Below are positions 1-10,828 of a stretch of DNA of 64,000 bases, in pieces. The notes below the pieces were generated by a model. The model had not been told where the DNA came from, searched no databases, and saw only the letters and a program-made list of their open reading frames with translations. The position numbers were made by a program, and so were the translations under genes. How positions within the stretch are numbered: position 1 is the stretch's first letter; the number at the start of each line of letters is the position of its first letter. The stretch is taken from contig NC_056045.1 in NCBI RefSeq assembly GCF_004379255.2, positions 6,420,560 through 6,484,559 of the forward strand, read 5' to 3'. This DNA comes from Salvia splendens (lineage: Eukaryota; Streptophyta; Magnoliopsida; Lamiales; Lamiaceae).

Positions 1-648
1 TACAAATATCACAAAATATCTAAAGCCATTCACACCCACAACAGGTGCAGGACCCCACACATCAGCATGAACAAGGGAAAAACAGAATCCATACAAGTAT
101 TTTTAGATTTAAACGATTGTCTGTGGCTCTTGGCCAAAACACAAGTCTCACAAGAAAAATCATTCAGGATAGAAAGTTTAGGAAACAATAAATTGAAATA
201 ACCGGGGAAGGGTGTCCTAGTCGTTGGTGCCAGAGCCAAATTTCCCATTTTGTGGAATCGTGAGCCAACATCACACTGTCTTGTTGAGCTATCTAATCCA
301 CGTAGTAGAGTCTTTGGTTCTCAGTGCCACGCCCAAGTATCCTCCTCGTCCGAATATCCTACAGAATACAAAAGTCGGGATGCATCAGCAGAGTGCAATT
401 CAATTCTTTTGTCACATGACTTATAGACATCAATCTCTGGGATAACGTGGGAACATAAAGACAATCTCAATGTTGGGGATATTTCAATAGTTCCAGCCCC
501 GGTCACAGTAATAAGTTCCCCACTTGCAGTCTGAATGTAGGTCTTAGTAATATCACTAAAACTAACAAAATCATCTTTATTGGGTGTCATGGTATCTGTA
601 GCTCCACAGTAAAAAATTCATCCTTTCTTGTCATTTTCATAACCCTTT
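1..648 (-). pseudogene. Ty1/copia pol fragment: protease, GAG-pre-integrase, start of integrase
   Basis: Reading on the minus strand from about 648 down, the frame gives KGYENDKKG, a stop, then FYCGATDTMTPNKDDF. This matches the copia protease start, where D(S/C)GATD carries the catalytic Asp; here the Asp position is Tyr and a Trp codon just before it is a TGA stop. The frame continues to a stop near 321, then resumes in another frame (30-248) with a GAG-pre-integrase type stretch (FSCETCVLAKSHR) and, after one more shift, HADVWGPAP...GFRYFVIF, the usual start of the copia integrase core. At least two frame changes and two stops make it non-functional. It runs off the left edge. It is probably part of the same element as the gag start at 7212-7421 and the LTR at 19640-19890. 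Confidence 0.8.
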
Positions 649-1100
649 ACGGCGCTGTCGGCGGCGCGTCGGATCTGCCTTGATAAGATCCGACGGCGTG
701 GGCCTCCAGCGGCTGCTGCAGCGGCTTACCGTCGCCGAGGATGGCTCTAGACGGCGCTGCAGGTGATGGCTCAACAAGGCGGCGGCGCTGGAGGCGCGTC
801 GAATCTGCTTCGGTGGATCTGGCGTCGTGGGCCTCCGACGTCGTTGCAGCGGCCCCTCGCGGCGGTTCCAGGCGGTGGCGTTCCGCGACTCCATACGCCG
901 GTCAACGGTGGAGCAGCTCCCGGCATCCAGAGGCGGCGGCAAGGGGCTGCGGCGGCGGCCCCAGCAGTTGACGGCGCCCGAAACCCTAGCTAGGGTTTGG
1001 GCCGCGGTTTTCGTCGTCTCGTTGTTTCGTTTTTCGTGTTTTCGTTTCGTTTCTTGATGCACAAGTAATTTATAATTTTGGTTTGAAATCCTAAACATAG
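649..1100. other. GC-rich block of unknown origin
   Basis: About 360 bases of strongly GC-rich sequence (roughly 650-1010) stand in otherwise AT-rich DNA. It is full of GGCGGC-type runs and ends in an 'aaaccctagctagggttt' palindrome that resembles plant 5' leader sequence. Short open frames exist on both strands but have the biased composition of GC-rich non-coding DNA and no recognisable domain. It may be the leader or a captured gene fragment of the plus-strand retroelement remnant that follows. No function is assigned. Confidence 0.4.
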
Positions 1101-1514
1101 AATAATTATATAACTTGTGGTAAATTAGAATGAATAATTTATTTAATCAAGATTCTAATTTAAAGAGATTATGTTGCCTTCTTTAAAAATTGTCAATTGG
1201 AATAAGTAGGTCAATAATTGATTTAATTTGTTAATTAGTTGATTTTGATGGAGTCTTTCCATCCAGATAATATCATGATAATTAACATAAGGAAATTCAA
1301 TATTTGATTGATCTAATTTTTTTGGCATTTCCATAAAAGGATGGAATTTTAAAGAATATTCTATCAATGTGCTTTCATGTTTTATTTTAAGGTTTAATTG
1401 AAATTGTCTTTATTTTAATTGGTGTGTTCTGAAATTATTTCCTAGAAATATACCTAAGGAAAAGACATAAGTTTTTCAATTGTTTGAAACCTCACATTTC
1501 AAAAATTACATATT
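1101..1514. other. AT-rich stretch, nothing recognised
   Basis: AT-rich sequence without convincing ORFs or structural signals; probably non-coding internal DNA of the retroelement remnant. Confidence 0.4.
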
Positions 1515-1920
1515 TAATAATTGGATGGATTTTAATTGGAATCCAATTCCTAGTTTAAAATTTGAATTTATTCTTTAATTTGATGTAAGGTGAATTTTGT
1601 TTCATCTAGATAACGTCAATTTAATTAAAGAAATGAGAAATTCATTTAACATTGACATACTACTAAAATCCTATATTTTAAAGCTTGAAATGATTAATTG
1701 GATTTTAATTTGAATTCAATTCCTAGTTTAAAATTTGAATTTTATCTTTAATTTTGACGAAGGTGAATTTGTTTCATCTAGACAACATCAAATTGAAAGG
1801 CAGAAATTCATAGAGTATTAATTTTGCTATTAAAATCCTTAATTATTTGTTTAAGTTGAAATTTTTTGTTTAATCTTTAATGAATGTGAATTTTATTTCA
1901 TTTAGAGAACATCATTATAA
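1515..1920 (+). repeat. Degenerate tandem repeat, about 175-bp period
   Basis: A segment beginning 'caattcctagtttaaaattt' and ending 'gtttcatctaga' near 1540-1610 recurs near 1715-1785. A third, more diverged copy of the second half ('ggtgaattt...catttaga') lies near 1860-1905. Spacing between the first two copies is about 175 bp. Sequence between the matching blocks is partly conserved. This looks like non-coding internal repeat DNA of a retroelement. Confidence 0.6.
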
Positions 1921-2484
1921 CATATGAAGCGACAATTACAACATGTTTGTATATGGCCTCCATAAAATTGATCTAAGTACGAAGTAGTGACCGGCCTGTC
2001 TTTAAGGAAAGAACATTACTAGTTTGTATGTTTAGATTTCTCTAGATAAAGGTTATTAAAATCGTAAAATTAGTTTTTCAGTAATATCGCCACTGGTCTT
2101 TACCGGAGCAATATTGCTGCGAAATTATAAGGACTTGTATTTTAATAATGCTTAGAGGGAGCTATAGGAGGAGGTGCTTGTCCGGTTCGACCTTTCTTTA
2201 GAGAAGTTCACGCACAAGTGATGAACCCTTAGTGCTTAAATTTATGGTTAAAACGCTTTAGCAATATATTAGTCAGCCATGCCATTCTTATGGTCTCTGG
2301 ACTATCTGTCGATATTGTGGCCAGTAAAACTAATGAATTTCTTGCATGAATATGACACGGCTTCCTCATTGAAGAACGTTTGTGCTTGATTTTTGTGGAT
2401 GTAAAATGGATGAATTGATTTGTGGTTATTTGCAATTCCATGAAATTTTATATGTTTATATTATTGGTGTTTATTCTCAGCTTG
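1921..2484. other. Non-coding DNA before gag-like frame
   Basis: No domain or RNA gene recognised. It contains the phrase 'gagggagctataggagga' near 2155, likely retroelement leader sequence by position only. Confidence 0.3.
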
Positions 2485-3103
2485 AACGAAAGATGATTAC
2501 TACTTTGGATATTATCATGCGATACTTAATTCGAGGAAACATGATTCTGAATTATATAAGGGATGGAAAAATAGACTTCATGTTGACCTCTTGGTCAATT
2601 ACTTGAAGTTGGTTCTCAATGAGGACTGTCCTCCTACATTCCATCTACAAGATGAGGACAAGGAATTGCACGCTCGGTGGCATACCGCGGATTGTCATCT
2701 CAAGGGGTTTCTGTTGGCCACTATTGGCAATGCCCTTGAGAGGTTTGACGAACCCAATAGACCATTGATCAACAAACCTAAGTGGTTTGAAGAAGTGTCC
2801 TCCAAGGCAAGAGCTGGACTTGCTGTGAAGTATTTGAGGAATGAGGTACTGAAAGATGGCCAAGACGTGGGCAATTACGTCCTAGTCAAGCATGGCTATT
2901 TTGATGAACTTCTCTTATCGGGGGGGAGGCAAATTGGCCCAGAAACCCGACAGATAATGATCCTTGATGGGCTTCTAGATAGCTTTAATGAAGTCAGAGA
3001 TGAAATTTTGTTTAGCGACAAAACGATTTCAATTCTTGAGCTTTATAACAAGCTTGTAAGTGCTCAAGCAAAGATGAGAAAAAATGGGTGGTCTTTGAGA
3101 TGA
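2485..3103 (+). pseudogene. Copia-type gag-like fragment
   Basis: An open frame without an ATG runs from about 2485 to the TGA at 3101-3103. It includes KGWKNRLHVDLLVNYLKLVL, ATIGNALERFDEP, WFEEVSSKARAGLAVKYL and LDGLLDSFNEVRDEILF. The pattern (LVNYLKLVL early, a Trp-containing middle, then LDGLL..FNEVRDEIL) resembles the UBN2/retrotran_gag family of plant copia elements. No zinc knuckle and no pol follows, so this is a truncated or gag-only relic. The frame has no start codon and no preceding PBS was found. It lies upstream of the LTR-like region at 5732, on the same strand, and may belong to the same element. It is about 205 codons long, shorter than most gag genes. Confidence 0.55.
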
Positions 3104-3778
3104 CCATGTTCAAGTCAGAAGAAATTTATTTTTGCTTTATTTACAACTGTTGAATTTAGGTTTTGATATTTATATATTGTTTGTTTTTTATATCATATGG
3201 GATTGTTGATGTGAATTATATTCCTAGATTATCAATTGTCGTTTTTGATTATCAATATCGTTTTATAATGCTTGCATTATTAGAAAAATGAATTTTGATT
3301 ATCCGATTAATTATGACATCAAATAAAACGAGGTTTAATATCAAAATATTTACTTGTGGTTATACTTGTTAATTCAATTATTAAGAAGTTTCACTTCTAG
3401 TTGTGTTGATTATTAAGTTTCTTTAATTATTAAGTTTTTGAACCATTAATTTGTCAATGAATCAATAGAACATTTATGTTCGAAATGGATTCAAAGCAAA
3501 ATAAAATGATCTTACGATCGCGTTTGTTCAAATAAAGATATAAGAAAAATAATCACAATAATTGATTAAAAGACAAGTGAATTAATTCAACTAGTCACAA
3601 GATAAATATTTGATATAAATACTAGAAATTCTTGTATAGTAAATATAGTGTGCACATTAAATTTATTTTAATGTTCCAAGCCAAGAGTTAACTATTTGAA
3701 CAGTTGATGTTTTATTTATTTTGTTGTGAAAATGATAATTAAAATAGTGGGAGCTTTTCTTAAGGAACGATTAAATTC
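3104..3778. other. AT-rich non-coding retroelement interior, left part
   Basis: No coding frame, pol motif or RNA gene seen. It lies between the gag-like fragment and the MITE. Confidence 0.4.
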
Positions 3779-4002
3779 TAAGGCCATGCTTGGTTGCTAG
3801 GATTCTATCTGGGAAAGTAATATGATTCCTTAAATTTTAAATTCATGTGTTTGTTTCCGTTTTTAATCAAACTGAGAAAGTAATCAAAATCATGAAACAA
3901 GGAAAGTTAGTACAACTTTCCAGGATTCTGAATCCTAACTTTTCTTAGGTATTCTTTTTCCCAGTTTTAGGATTCTTACATATTTAATGCAATATAGTAC
4001 AG

Positions 4003-4030
4003 TTTATTATTATTATTATTATTATTATTA

Positions 4031-4088
<58 letters not shown>

Positions 4089-4120
4089 CATCATCATCAT
4101 CATCATTATTATTGTTATTA
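4003..4120. repeat. (TTA)n/(TCA)n microsatellite
   Basis: More than 25 TTA units interrupted by a short run of TCA units, inside the MITE. Confidence 0.95.
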
Positions 4121-4397
4121 TTTATTACAATATTTTAAAAATAATTTAAAAGTATAAACCATACTTAATTTCAGGATAATAAATAACTATAATTCAAATT
4201 ATCATAATTATAACTATATTATTAATATTTATTTTTATTTTCATTATTATAATAATAATAATTTATTAAATAATTAAATATAATTATGATTATATAATAA
4301 TATAATAATTATTAATTTATAAATTAGTAATTAACAATAAAATTGTAGTAAAATTTTAAATTATAAAATTTATTCAATTAAAAATTAAGTAAATATA

Positions 4398-4406
4398 ATG
4401 ATGATG

Positions 4407-4474
<68 letters not shown>

Positions 4475-4475
4475 C
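4398..4475. repeat. (ATG)n/(ATA)n microsatellite
   Basis: A few ATG units followed by more than 20 AAT/ATA units, inside the same MITE and reading as the rough complement of the left array, so the two arrays could form a long hairpin. Confidence 0.95.
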
Positions 4476-4791
4476 TTATTTATTATTATGTTATTATATA
4501 TTGTGATGTATAATCCATATTTAAACTATCCATCGTAATAATAAATAAAATAATATAATTATTATCATTTGTAATTAATAATTTATTAAATAATATGTAT
4601 TATTATTTTTTATAAATAAAAATGATAAGTATATTTTTAGTTTAGTGTTTAAATCAAATATATACTTTCAAATCTGGATATTTTCCAAACACGGGAAAGT
4701 AAAGTTATTAGAAAACATATTCCCGGGATTCATTTTCCATGAATCATTTTCCTTGCCAACTTTACTTTCTCGCCAACCAAACATTGCCTAA

Positions 4792-5731
4792 GTGTTTAAT
4801 AATAGCTTTATAACTCATTTTATTAAACTAGGATGAATTTAACTCCAGACACTGTTTAAATTGTTTTAATAGCTTAAAGAATATTGAGACTTCTATTTTT
4901 CTACTTTTAAAAGTGGGAGCTAAATTTTGTCTCATAGAATATTCATAAATGGAATTAAGGTAATGTTCGATAAAGTTGAAAGGGCTCACACCCTATAATG
5001 AAAGGAGTGGTAATTTGCACAACTTTCAAAACTCTAATAACATTAAAAGGCATTTTCAAGTTAACTATTAAAAATTAGAAATACTTTTGGATTTCCAAAG
5101 AAAGTATTTTTAGAGGTCACAACAATGGTTAGATAATGAACTCTTGAAATTTATGACTATAAAACAAAGGATGCAATCATTCAGTTTTATTTTGTCATAA
5201 GGACTAATTTCCAATTAGTCATTGTGGTGAGAAAATGATGGTCATACATACATTTACATCATAAATTATATAACAAGGATAATACCAAGTTAAATTGGGA
5301 TTATAAAATTAAAATTTTTGAAATCATATCGACATGATTAAAACTTTATATATTGCTAATAAGTATTCTACTTTTAATTAATAGAAATTCAGAAGGATCA
5401 AGAATATTGGATTTTGATAGAGGAATATGTATAAGTGCACTTGAGAAAGGCACATAAAATTATTCCTCTGGATCAAAGGACCTAGAAATATCTTGAACAA
5501 ATAAACGTGATCCTAAGCAAGAATTAAGGATATGAATTACAAGTATATTTTCGTTTTTATGTACTCTAGTAACTATATTGGTAGATTCTTTTATAAGAAT
5601 TATAGTTTGAGTACATAGTGGCCAAATCATGCTTTGAGTATAAGTGAGAGAAAATGTGTGTGAATGTGTAGAATAAAGCCAATAAAGCAGTTGGTATACT
5701 CGAAAGCATTCTTTGAGTATAAGTGGGAGAT
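4792..5731 (+). other. Retroelement 3' interior ending in polypurine tract
   Basis: AT-rich DNA with no ORF of note. The phrase 'gagtataagtg' occurs twice (5635-5645 and 5714-5724). The last bases, 'aagtgggagat' at 5721-5731, are a typical copia polypurine tract immediately followed by a TG dinucleotide starting an LTR. Confidence 0.55.
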
Positions 5732-7210
5732 TGTTGGGGTTTGTATACTAAAAGATGCTTCGAGCGTACATGCCTTTGTACAGTCAGCTTGTGCATGTAT
5801 ACGAGAAACGCCACGTCTACTTGTTTACCTAATTATGAGAATAAATAATATAATATAATGGTTTATTTATTGAGATATAATAAACAAGTCTAAGGCTTCT
5901 TGCTAAGAAGGTCAAAGTAGGGAAATTCGATGAATCCTCATGAGTTTTCCAGTAGGGGACTTGGCCAGATCTAGTAAGAAGAAAAACGTATTCACAACCT
6001 AGATAGGCTTTGACTACCTATTGGTATGGTTGTGGTGTTTGTGATAATTCTCTCTTACCTAAGAAGAGATTAGTAACACCGGTGTGGTAAAGCATTGAAA
6101 GGATCTAATACGAAATGTATTCTTTATTGCTATCTACTGAAAGAATATATTTCAGAAATTTTAGTATTTTCTAGTCTATGAAGTTAATATCAATATTGTT
6201 TATTTAATCAAACGCCACTTTGACTTATCAAGAGAGTTTGTACGTAACTCAAACATGATATCTTGGGTGGTAGTAATTGAATAATATGAAGGTATTGGAA
6301 TATTATTTCATAGAATTCGCGTGCCCAGTGTGGTATGATTAAATCCCCAAGAGGTGTTTGAAAAATGAAGTTATTATTCAGAAATCTGCGCAATTGGAAT
6401 TTTATTCCACGAATAATAATTAAAGTTTCAAACTAGAAAAACTCTTTGGAGGATTAATTTAATTCAAGTCACGTAGCAGACAAAAGAATTAAATTGATAG
6501 ATTAAGATAATCTTAAACGCGGAAAATATTATAATATAAATTGGACCCAAGTTATTTGTAATTTGGTGATTTAGATGAGAGTGCAATATTATTCTTTAGT
6601 GGAACAAAATAATATTTCATTGATAATATATTAAATCATGGGTCATTTGATTTAATTAGATATTTATCTAATAGGTGAGCCCAACATCTATTTCATTCTG
6701 TGGATCTCCATCCTAGCCCAATAAGTCCAAGCTTATAAATAGTGAAGAGATGGGAAACCCTAGCATGCACACCACAACACTACACAACTCACTCCCTCCT
6801 AACCCTAGCCGCCATCGCCGGCGCCTCCCTCTCCCTCTTGCCTCGGTTTTCATGCCCTAGCACGCGGGAAAATTAGGGTTTTATTTTTTGTTCTTATTCT
6901 ATCCTAATTCATAGGATTATATCAAGACAATCTCGTGTTTGTGTTGGTCTTGCCTAGATCTCATATTACTTTTATTTGATTCTTCGAGATCCGCCCTCAC
7001 GGATGAATAATCAAGGACGTGGGAATAGTATGGAAGATTCGTTGTCGATAAATCAAGGATCTCCGGGTGGTGTAGCTAGCAACGTCAATCATATGATGGA
7101 TCAAGAGGTAACAATCATATATTCGTCAAATTGCATGTCTACATGTTTATTTGATGTGTTCATCTATGGATCTAGAATAATTGCATGAAGTTGGAATCGA
7201 AGCATAATCA
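5732..7210 (+). repeat. Copia-type LTR (3' LTR of a plus-strand remnant)
   Basis: Starts TGTTGGGGTTTGTATACT directly after a polypurine tract, a common start for plant copia LTRs. A TATA-like 'cttataaatag' sits near 6730-6740, followed by a pyrimidine-rich transcript-start-like stretch and 'aaccctag' motifs. The right end is set at the CA of 'gcataatca' (7210), since copia gag sequence in reverse orientation begins within a few bases; this end is a guess. No matching 5' LTR was found to the left, so the element is incomplete. Confidence 0.55.
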
Positions 7211-7211
7211 C

Positions 7212-7421
7212 CTAAATAGATTTGTAAGGACCTGTTTGTTTTCCGTGTCTTCCGCTGCGGTAGTTCCAACAAGAGTAGCCTCCCCTACTCCCGACTGCGA
7301 CCTTCATCAGTCGTGACCACAACGGGTAATTCCTTCCGTTGAGTTTGAATGCAACTGTTACATTCTTACTCGATCGTATCTTGCTATATGATGATTCTAT
7401 GGTTGGTTTTTCGTCATCCAT
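7212..7421 (-). pseudogene. Start of a copia gag gene, truncated
   Basis: Minus-strand ORF of 69 codons starting at 7421 (MDDEKPTIESS...). The stretch VAFKLNGRNYPLWSRLMKVA matches the N-terminal copia gag signature (KLNG.NY..W...). It fits the 5' end of the minus-strand copia whose PBS and 5' LTR lie at 19628-19890, with the gypsy element inserted in the leader between them. The frame breaks after GSRGG, and gag sequence stops where the LTR-like region at 5732-7210 begins. The body of gag is missing. Confidence 0.7.
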
Positions 7422-7488
7422 TTTGGGTTGGTTTTCTCACTTGATTTTGGTACTTTTGGTTGAGATTGGTAGGGCGATGATGATGCTT

Positions 7489-9233
7489 TGTAACGACCCG
7501 CTTAGCCGATATTATTAGAAACAATATTATTAGCTTGATTACTTAAATAAGTAACTTTTATGCGATTAAATCCAAGCTACGATAGATTGTCGTTGTTTAT
7601 TTTGACGATAGGAAAGTAAGTAGAAAACGTAAATATATATTACACTTATATTTATATAATAAATTTAAATAAATAAATAATTGAGATCTCACAATTTAAA
7701 ATTTTAATGTCCAATACATCCAATAAAAGTCCAACAAAAATTTAAATTAATACATCTTTCGTTCTAAAGAAAATCGGGTACATCAATAAGAGTAGCTCCG
7801 AACTGGAATTGGATTTTCCTGCACCAAATCAAACAAATAAACAAATAAAATTTTCTTTCCAAATGAATAATCTAATGCAATAAATCTGATGCAAATCATT
7901 TAAGATAGATTTTCTGGCATATCATTTATTATAGCATTAAATGTCAGCAAAGAATGCATTAAATGTTCTACAAAAGGAGAATGATTAAGGGGAAGAATGT
8001 TGGCAACTTGCTGCCAACAAACTTGCTGCCAACGTCTCATGCAGTAGTTTTTTTTATATCCACATGTATAACAATCATTTTCTTCACCCCTCATCACTAT
8101 CAAACCCCAACTTCTTCCACATAGCAACAACTTACAACAACTTTAAGGAGATATCAGACATAACCGTGTGGGTTCCAGATTCAGCCATACCAAACACTTT
8201 CTACTTTCTAAGATTAAAGGTAATCTGTAACTTTTTAACTTTTAATACAAATACATACATCCATGAAACATAGGACTTTTAATGATGCACTAGACAACAC
8301 CAAAAGCATGTGACTCTTATAACAATTATACGTGGATCTCTGAAATAAATATAGGAACTTATCTTGAACCAATCTGTAAATCTGTCGCGAGGAACTTCCG
8401 GCAACGAGCTTGGCACTCCGTCGCCAACGATGGCAGCCACGATCCAAAATCACGTCTGCTTTTTTTTTCATTCCTTGAATCTGGAAATTTTGGAATGTGA
8501 TTAACAAGTTTATTTTCTAAAGAATGTATTAAAAATATAATCTTTAAAAAAAAAACAACAAAAAAAGAAGAAAAATGAAAGAGAAGAGGGTGAAGGGTCG
8601 AACTTCCGATACCCTCACCTGACGAGATCACCAGCGACGGCGACTGGAGTTTCTCGGCGACGGCGGCTGATCAGCAACGGCGACGGCGGCTGGGGGGACC
8701 CGCATCGACGGCGATCCGCAGCGGCGATAGTGGCGCGACGGCGAAGAGGGGAGAGAAGAAAGAGAGATGAGGAGGAAGGGAGCACCGATCTACTGTTGTC
8801 CGGAGACGACCGGACTGCCGGAGGAGGGCGGCGAAGCCGCTACCTCTGCGTGCCGGCGGTGAGAGGAAGGAAGAGAGAAGATAGAAGAAGGGAGAGAAGA
8901 GAGGGAGAGAGGGCTGCCGCCGGAGCGGCGAAGCTGGCGGGGCAGCGGATCGGCGGCGTCGAGAGGGAGGAAAGGAAGAGGCGGTGCATTTTGTGCAATT
9001 GGGGAAGAAGGGGGAGCATTGTGATTTAGAAAGAGAGACGATAAGTTGAAGGGTGTACATGATTGAATTGGGCTTATTCATTGGGCTTATCCCTTTTTAG
9101 ATGTTGGGCCTTTTAATTAATTAGAAATTGGTTCTTTATTTTGGTAAAGGGAGAGTGGGCTTTGTTATGGGAATTATAGTAGGCTAAAATAATTTGAAAA
9201 GAGCCCAAATTTAAATTTCAATTAGTAGGAATC

Positions 9234-9280
<47 letters not shown>

Positions 9281-10326
9281 GTAGTAGGGTTAAACCATGA
9301 GATTTTCTTTCTAATTTAATTAGATTAGTTTAAAACTAAATTAGTATTTTTTTTTCTATTGTGTCGTTTCAAAAGGTTATCTCCGCAAGTAAGGTCGGAG
9401 TAAGAGATTCAAGTAAGGAAAGTAAGCGATCAAGGTGAGCTTTCTTATACTAAAATACAAATCGAATTCTATGAAAACTCGAACACATGTTCGAGATTTA
9501 TAAAGATGTTGTCTTGCCATAAATGTTTTGTGTATGATGCCTATCTGTTTGGCTAAGACCAAGTGACTTATGAATGATGATATATGTGAATCGATTCGAT
9601 TTTGAGTCCTGGTAGGGTGGTGTCCCTACTGGGATCCTCTGACCGTGAACGGCAGAGAAGGTGACCGAGGAAGGTGGCCACCTTCCCGGCACATGGAATC
9701 TTCTGACATGATGGGCAGAGAAGGTGACCGGGCGAGAACACCATCTCGACGGCACAATGTGAGCAGATATGGCTAAGTACAGGAAAAAGGGCCCAATATG
9801 AATATTTTAGTAAGCTCGGGTCTTTTCAATAAAACCCCGAGTGTTACTGTGACGATGGCTTGACAATATTTTTCAATCGTATTTTTTTTATTATTATTTT
9901 CGGCAATGTGTTCACTGAGTACTTTTGTACCCAGCCCTGCATATATTTCTAAATGTGCAGGTTGAGTCGTGGAAAGGGGGAGGGACAAGTGCTGTAGAAA
10001 GCCAGCTAGTAACTAACTATGAATAAAACTCTCAGAGGTTCATGTCTCCACACATGGACCACGTTCTTTTGTTTCCGCTATGCCGGTTAAAAGGAAATGC
10101 CTATTTTACTTTTGACTCTGATAAACAGGAGTTGTATAAACAGTCACTCGATTCTATATAATCGAGTGTATTTCGTTATAAGTATTTTCCCTGTTTGACT
10201 TTATTTTTGTGTGTCTCGTTCTGCTTTGGCTTTAATTTTCCCTAAATTCTATCCCCGCTTCTTATAATCCCTCCTCAGTCACGGTTCCCCGGGTTATGCT
10301 ATCCTTAGTTAACTACGGTCGTGACA
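7489..10326 (+). repeat. 5' LTR of the gypsy element
   Basis: 2838 bp. It contains a GC- and purine-rich block (about 8590-8960), a TAA microsatellite (about 9234-9282), a twice-repeated 'ggcagagaaggtgaccg' motif near 9650-9730, and a palindrome with a TATA core at 10145-10168. It is longer than the 3' copy partly because of a 15-bp tandem duplication of 'aacttgctgccaac' near 8005-8032 and a longer microsatellite. Confidence 0.93.
10145..10168. promoter_or_regulatory. Perfect palindromic arms around TATA in the 5' LTR
   Basis: CACTCGATT, then CTATAT, then AATCGAGTG: 9-bp arms that are exact complements. The core includes TATATAA. It lies about 160 bp before the LTR end, where a gypsy promoter could sit. 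The same 24 bases occur unchanged in the 3' LTR (19422-19445). Confidence 0.6.
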
Positions 10327-10329
10327 GAG

Positions 10330-10342
10330 TGGTATCAGAGCC
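10330..10342 (+). other. Primer-binding site for initiator Met tRNA
   Basis: TGGTATCAGAGCC starts three bases after the 5' LTR end and is complementary to the 3' end of plant initiator methionine tRNA, the usual primer of Ty3/gypsy and many copia elements. Confidence 0.93.
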
Positions 10343-10828
10343 GTCTTTCATGCTCTGAACCCGAGAGTCTTTTTCAATAATCTTTGGTCTAGCATTGTTC
10401 CGCTAGGCTTTTTCGTCTAACAAAAGAAACTTCCAGCACCTACCCCCCAACACGCTCAACCAAAACAACGGTAAATGATTATATTTTGAAAGCAAGTGCG
10501 TTTTTCTATTTTCTGAACTGTGTATTGAGTATTTTATACATAGCCTCGTCAGATCAGCAATCTTAAATTTGCCAACACTTTCCTGAGCTAGGCAACAATA
10601 CCAAAAACGTTATAACGAGCAATTCCGAACGATAGTAAACATGTATGATGTGACGTAGAAGTGACTTTTAGGACTGCTTATAGTACCCAAATATAACATA
10701 GTTGGATACGACTCGTAGGAATGACCGAGCATCCGCATCATATCACGTTTACTTCTTTATGTTTTATATGCATATTTACGTATCACGATACGAGGGGGGG
10801 AGGTTGACCGATGTAGGTTCTTTTGTAG
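10343..10828 (+). other. Gypsy leader before the additional ORF
   Basis: 486 bp of untranslated leader with no recognised motif apart from a G-run (10795-10801) just before the additional ORF. Confidence 0.6.

Larger units (their letters stand above)
3782..4788. mobile_element. PIF/Harbinger-type (Tourist-like) MITE
   Basis: The element begins GGCCATGCTTGGTTG and ends CCAACCAAACATTGCC, imperfect terminal inverted repeats. The similarity continues inward: GGGAAAGTAA and ATGATTCC on the left match the reversed GAGAAAGTAAAGTT and ATGATTC on the right. A 3-bp TAA duplication flanks it (3779-3781 and 4789-4791), the size and type expected of PIF/Harbinger. It is about 1007 bp and has no ORF. The centre is low-complexity AT sequence with long TTA and AAT microsatellites. 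It is non-autonomous. Confidence 0.8.

Noticed and set aside
637..1098. ORFs of 76-153 codons on both strands in the GC-rich block
   Set aside because: Overlapping frames in all directions with Arg/Ala/Gly-rich, low-complexity products are expected from GC-rich non-coding DNA; no domain.
8671..9081. ORFs of 99-136 codons in the gypsy LTRs (also at 17951-18361)
   Set aside because: They lie in a purine-rich LTR block, are biased (RRRR, SPPP) and differ between copies by substitutions without coding constraint; no domain.
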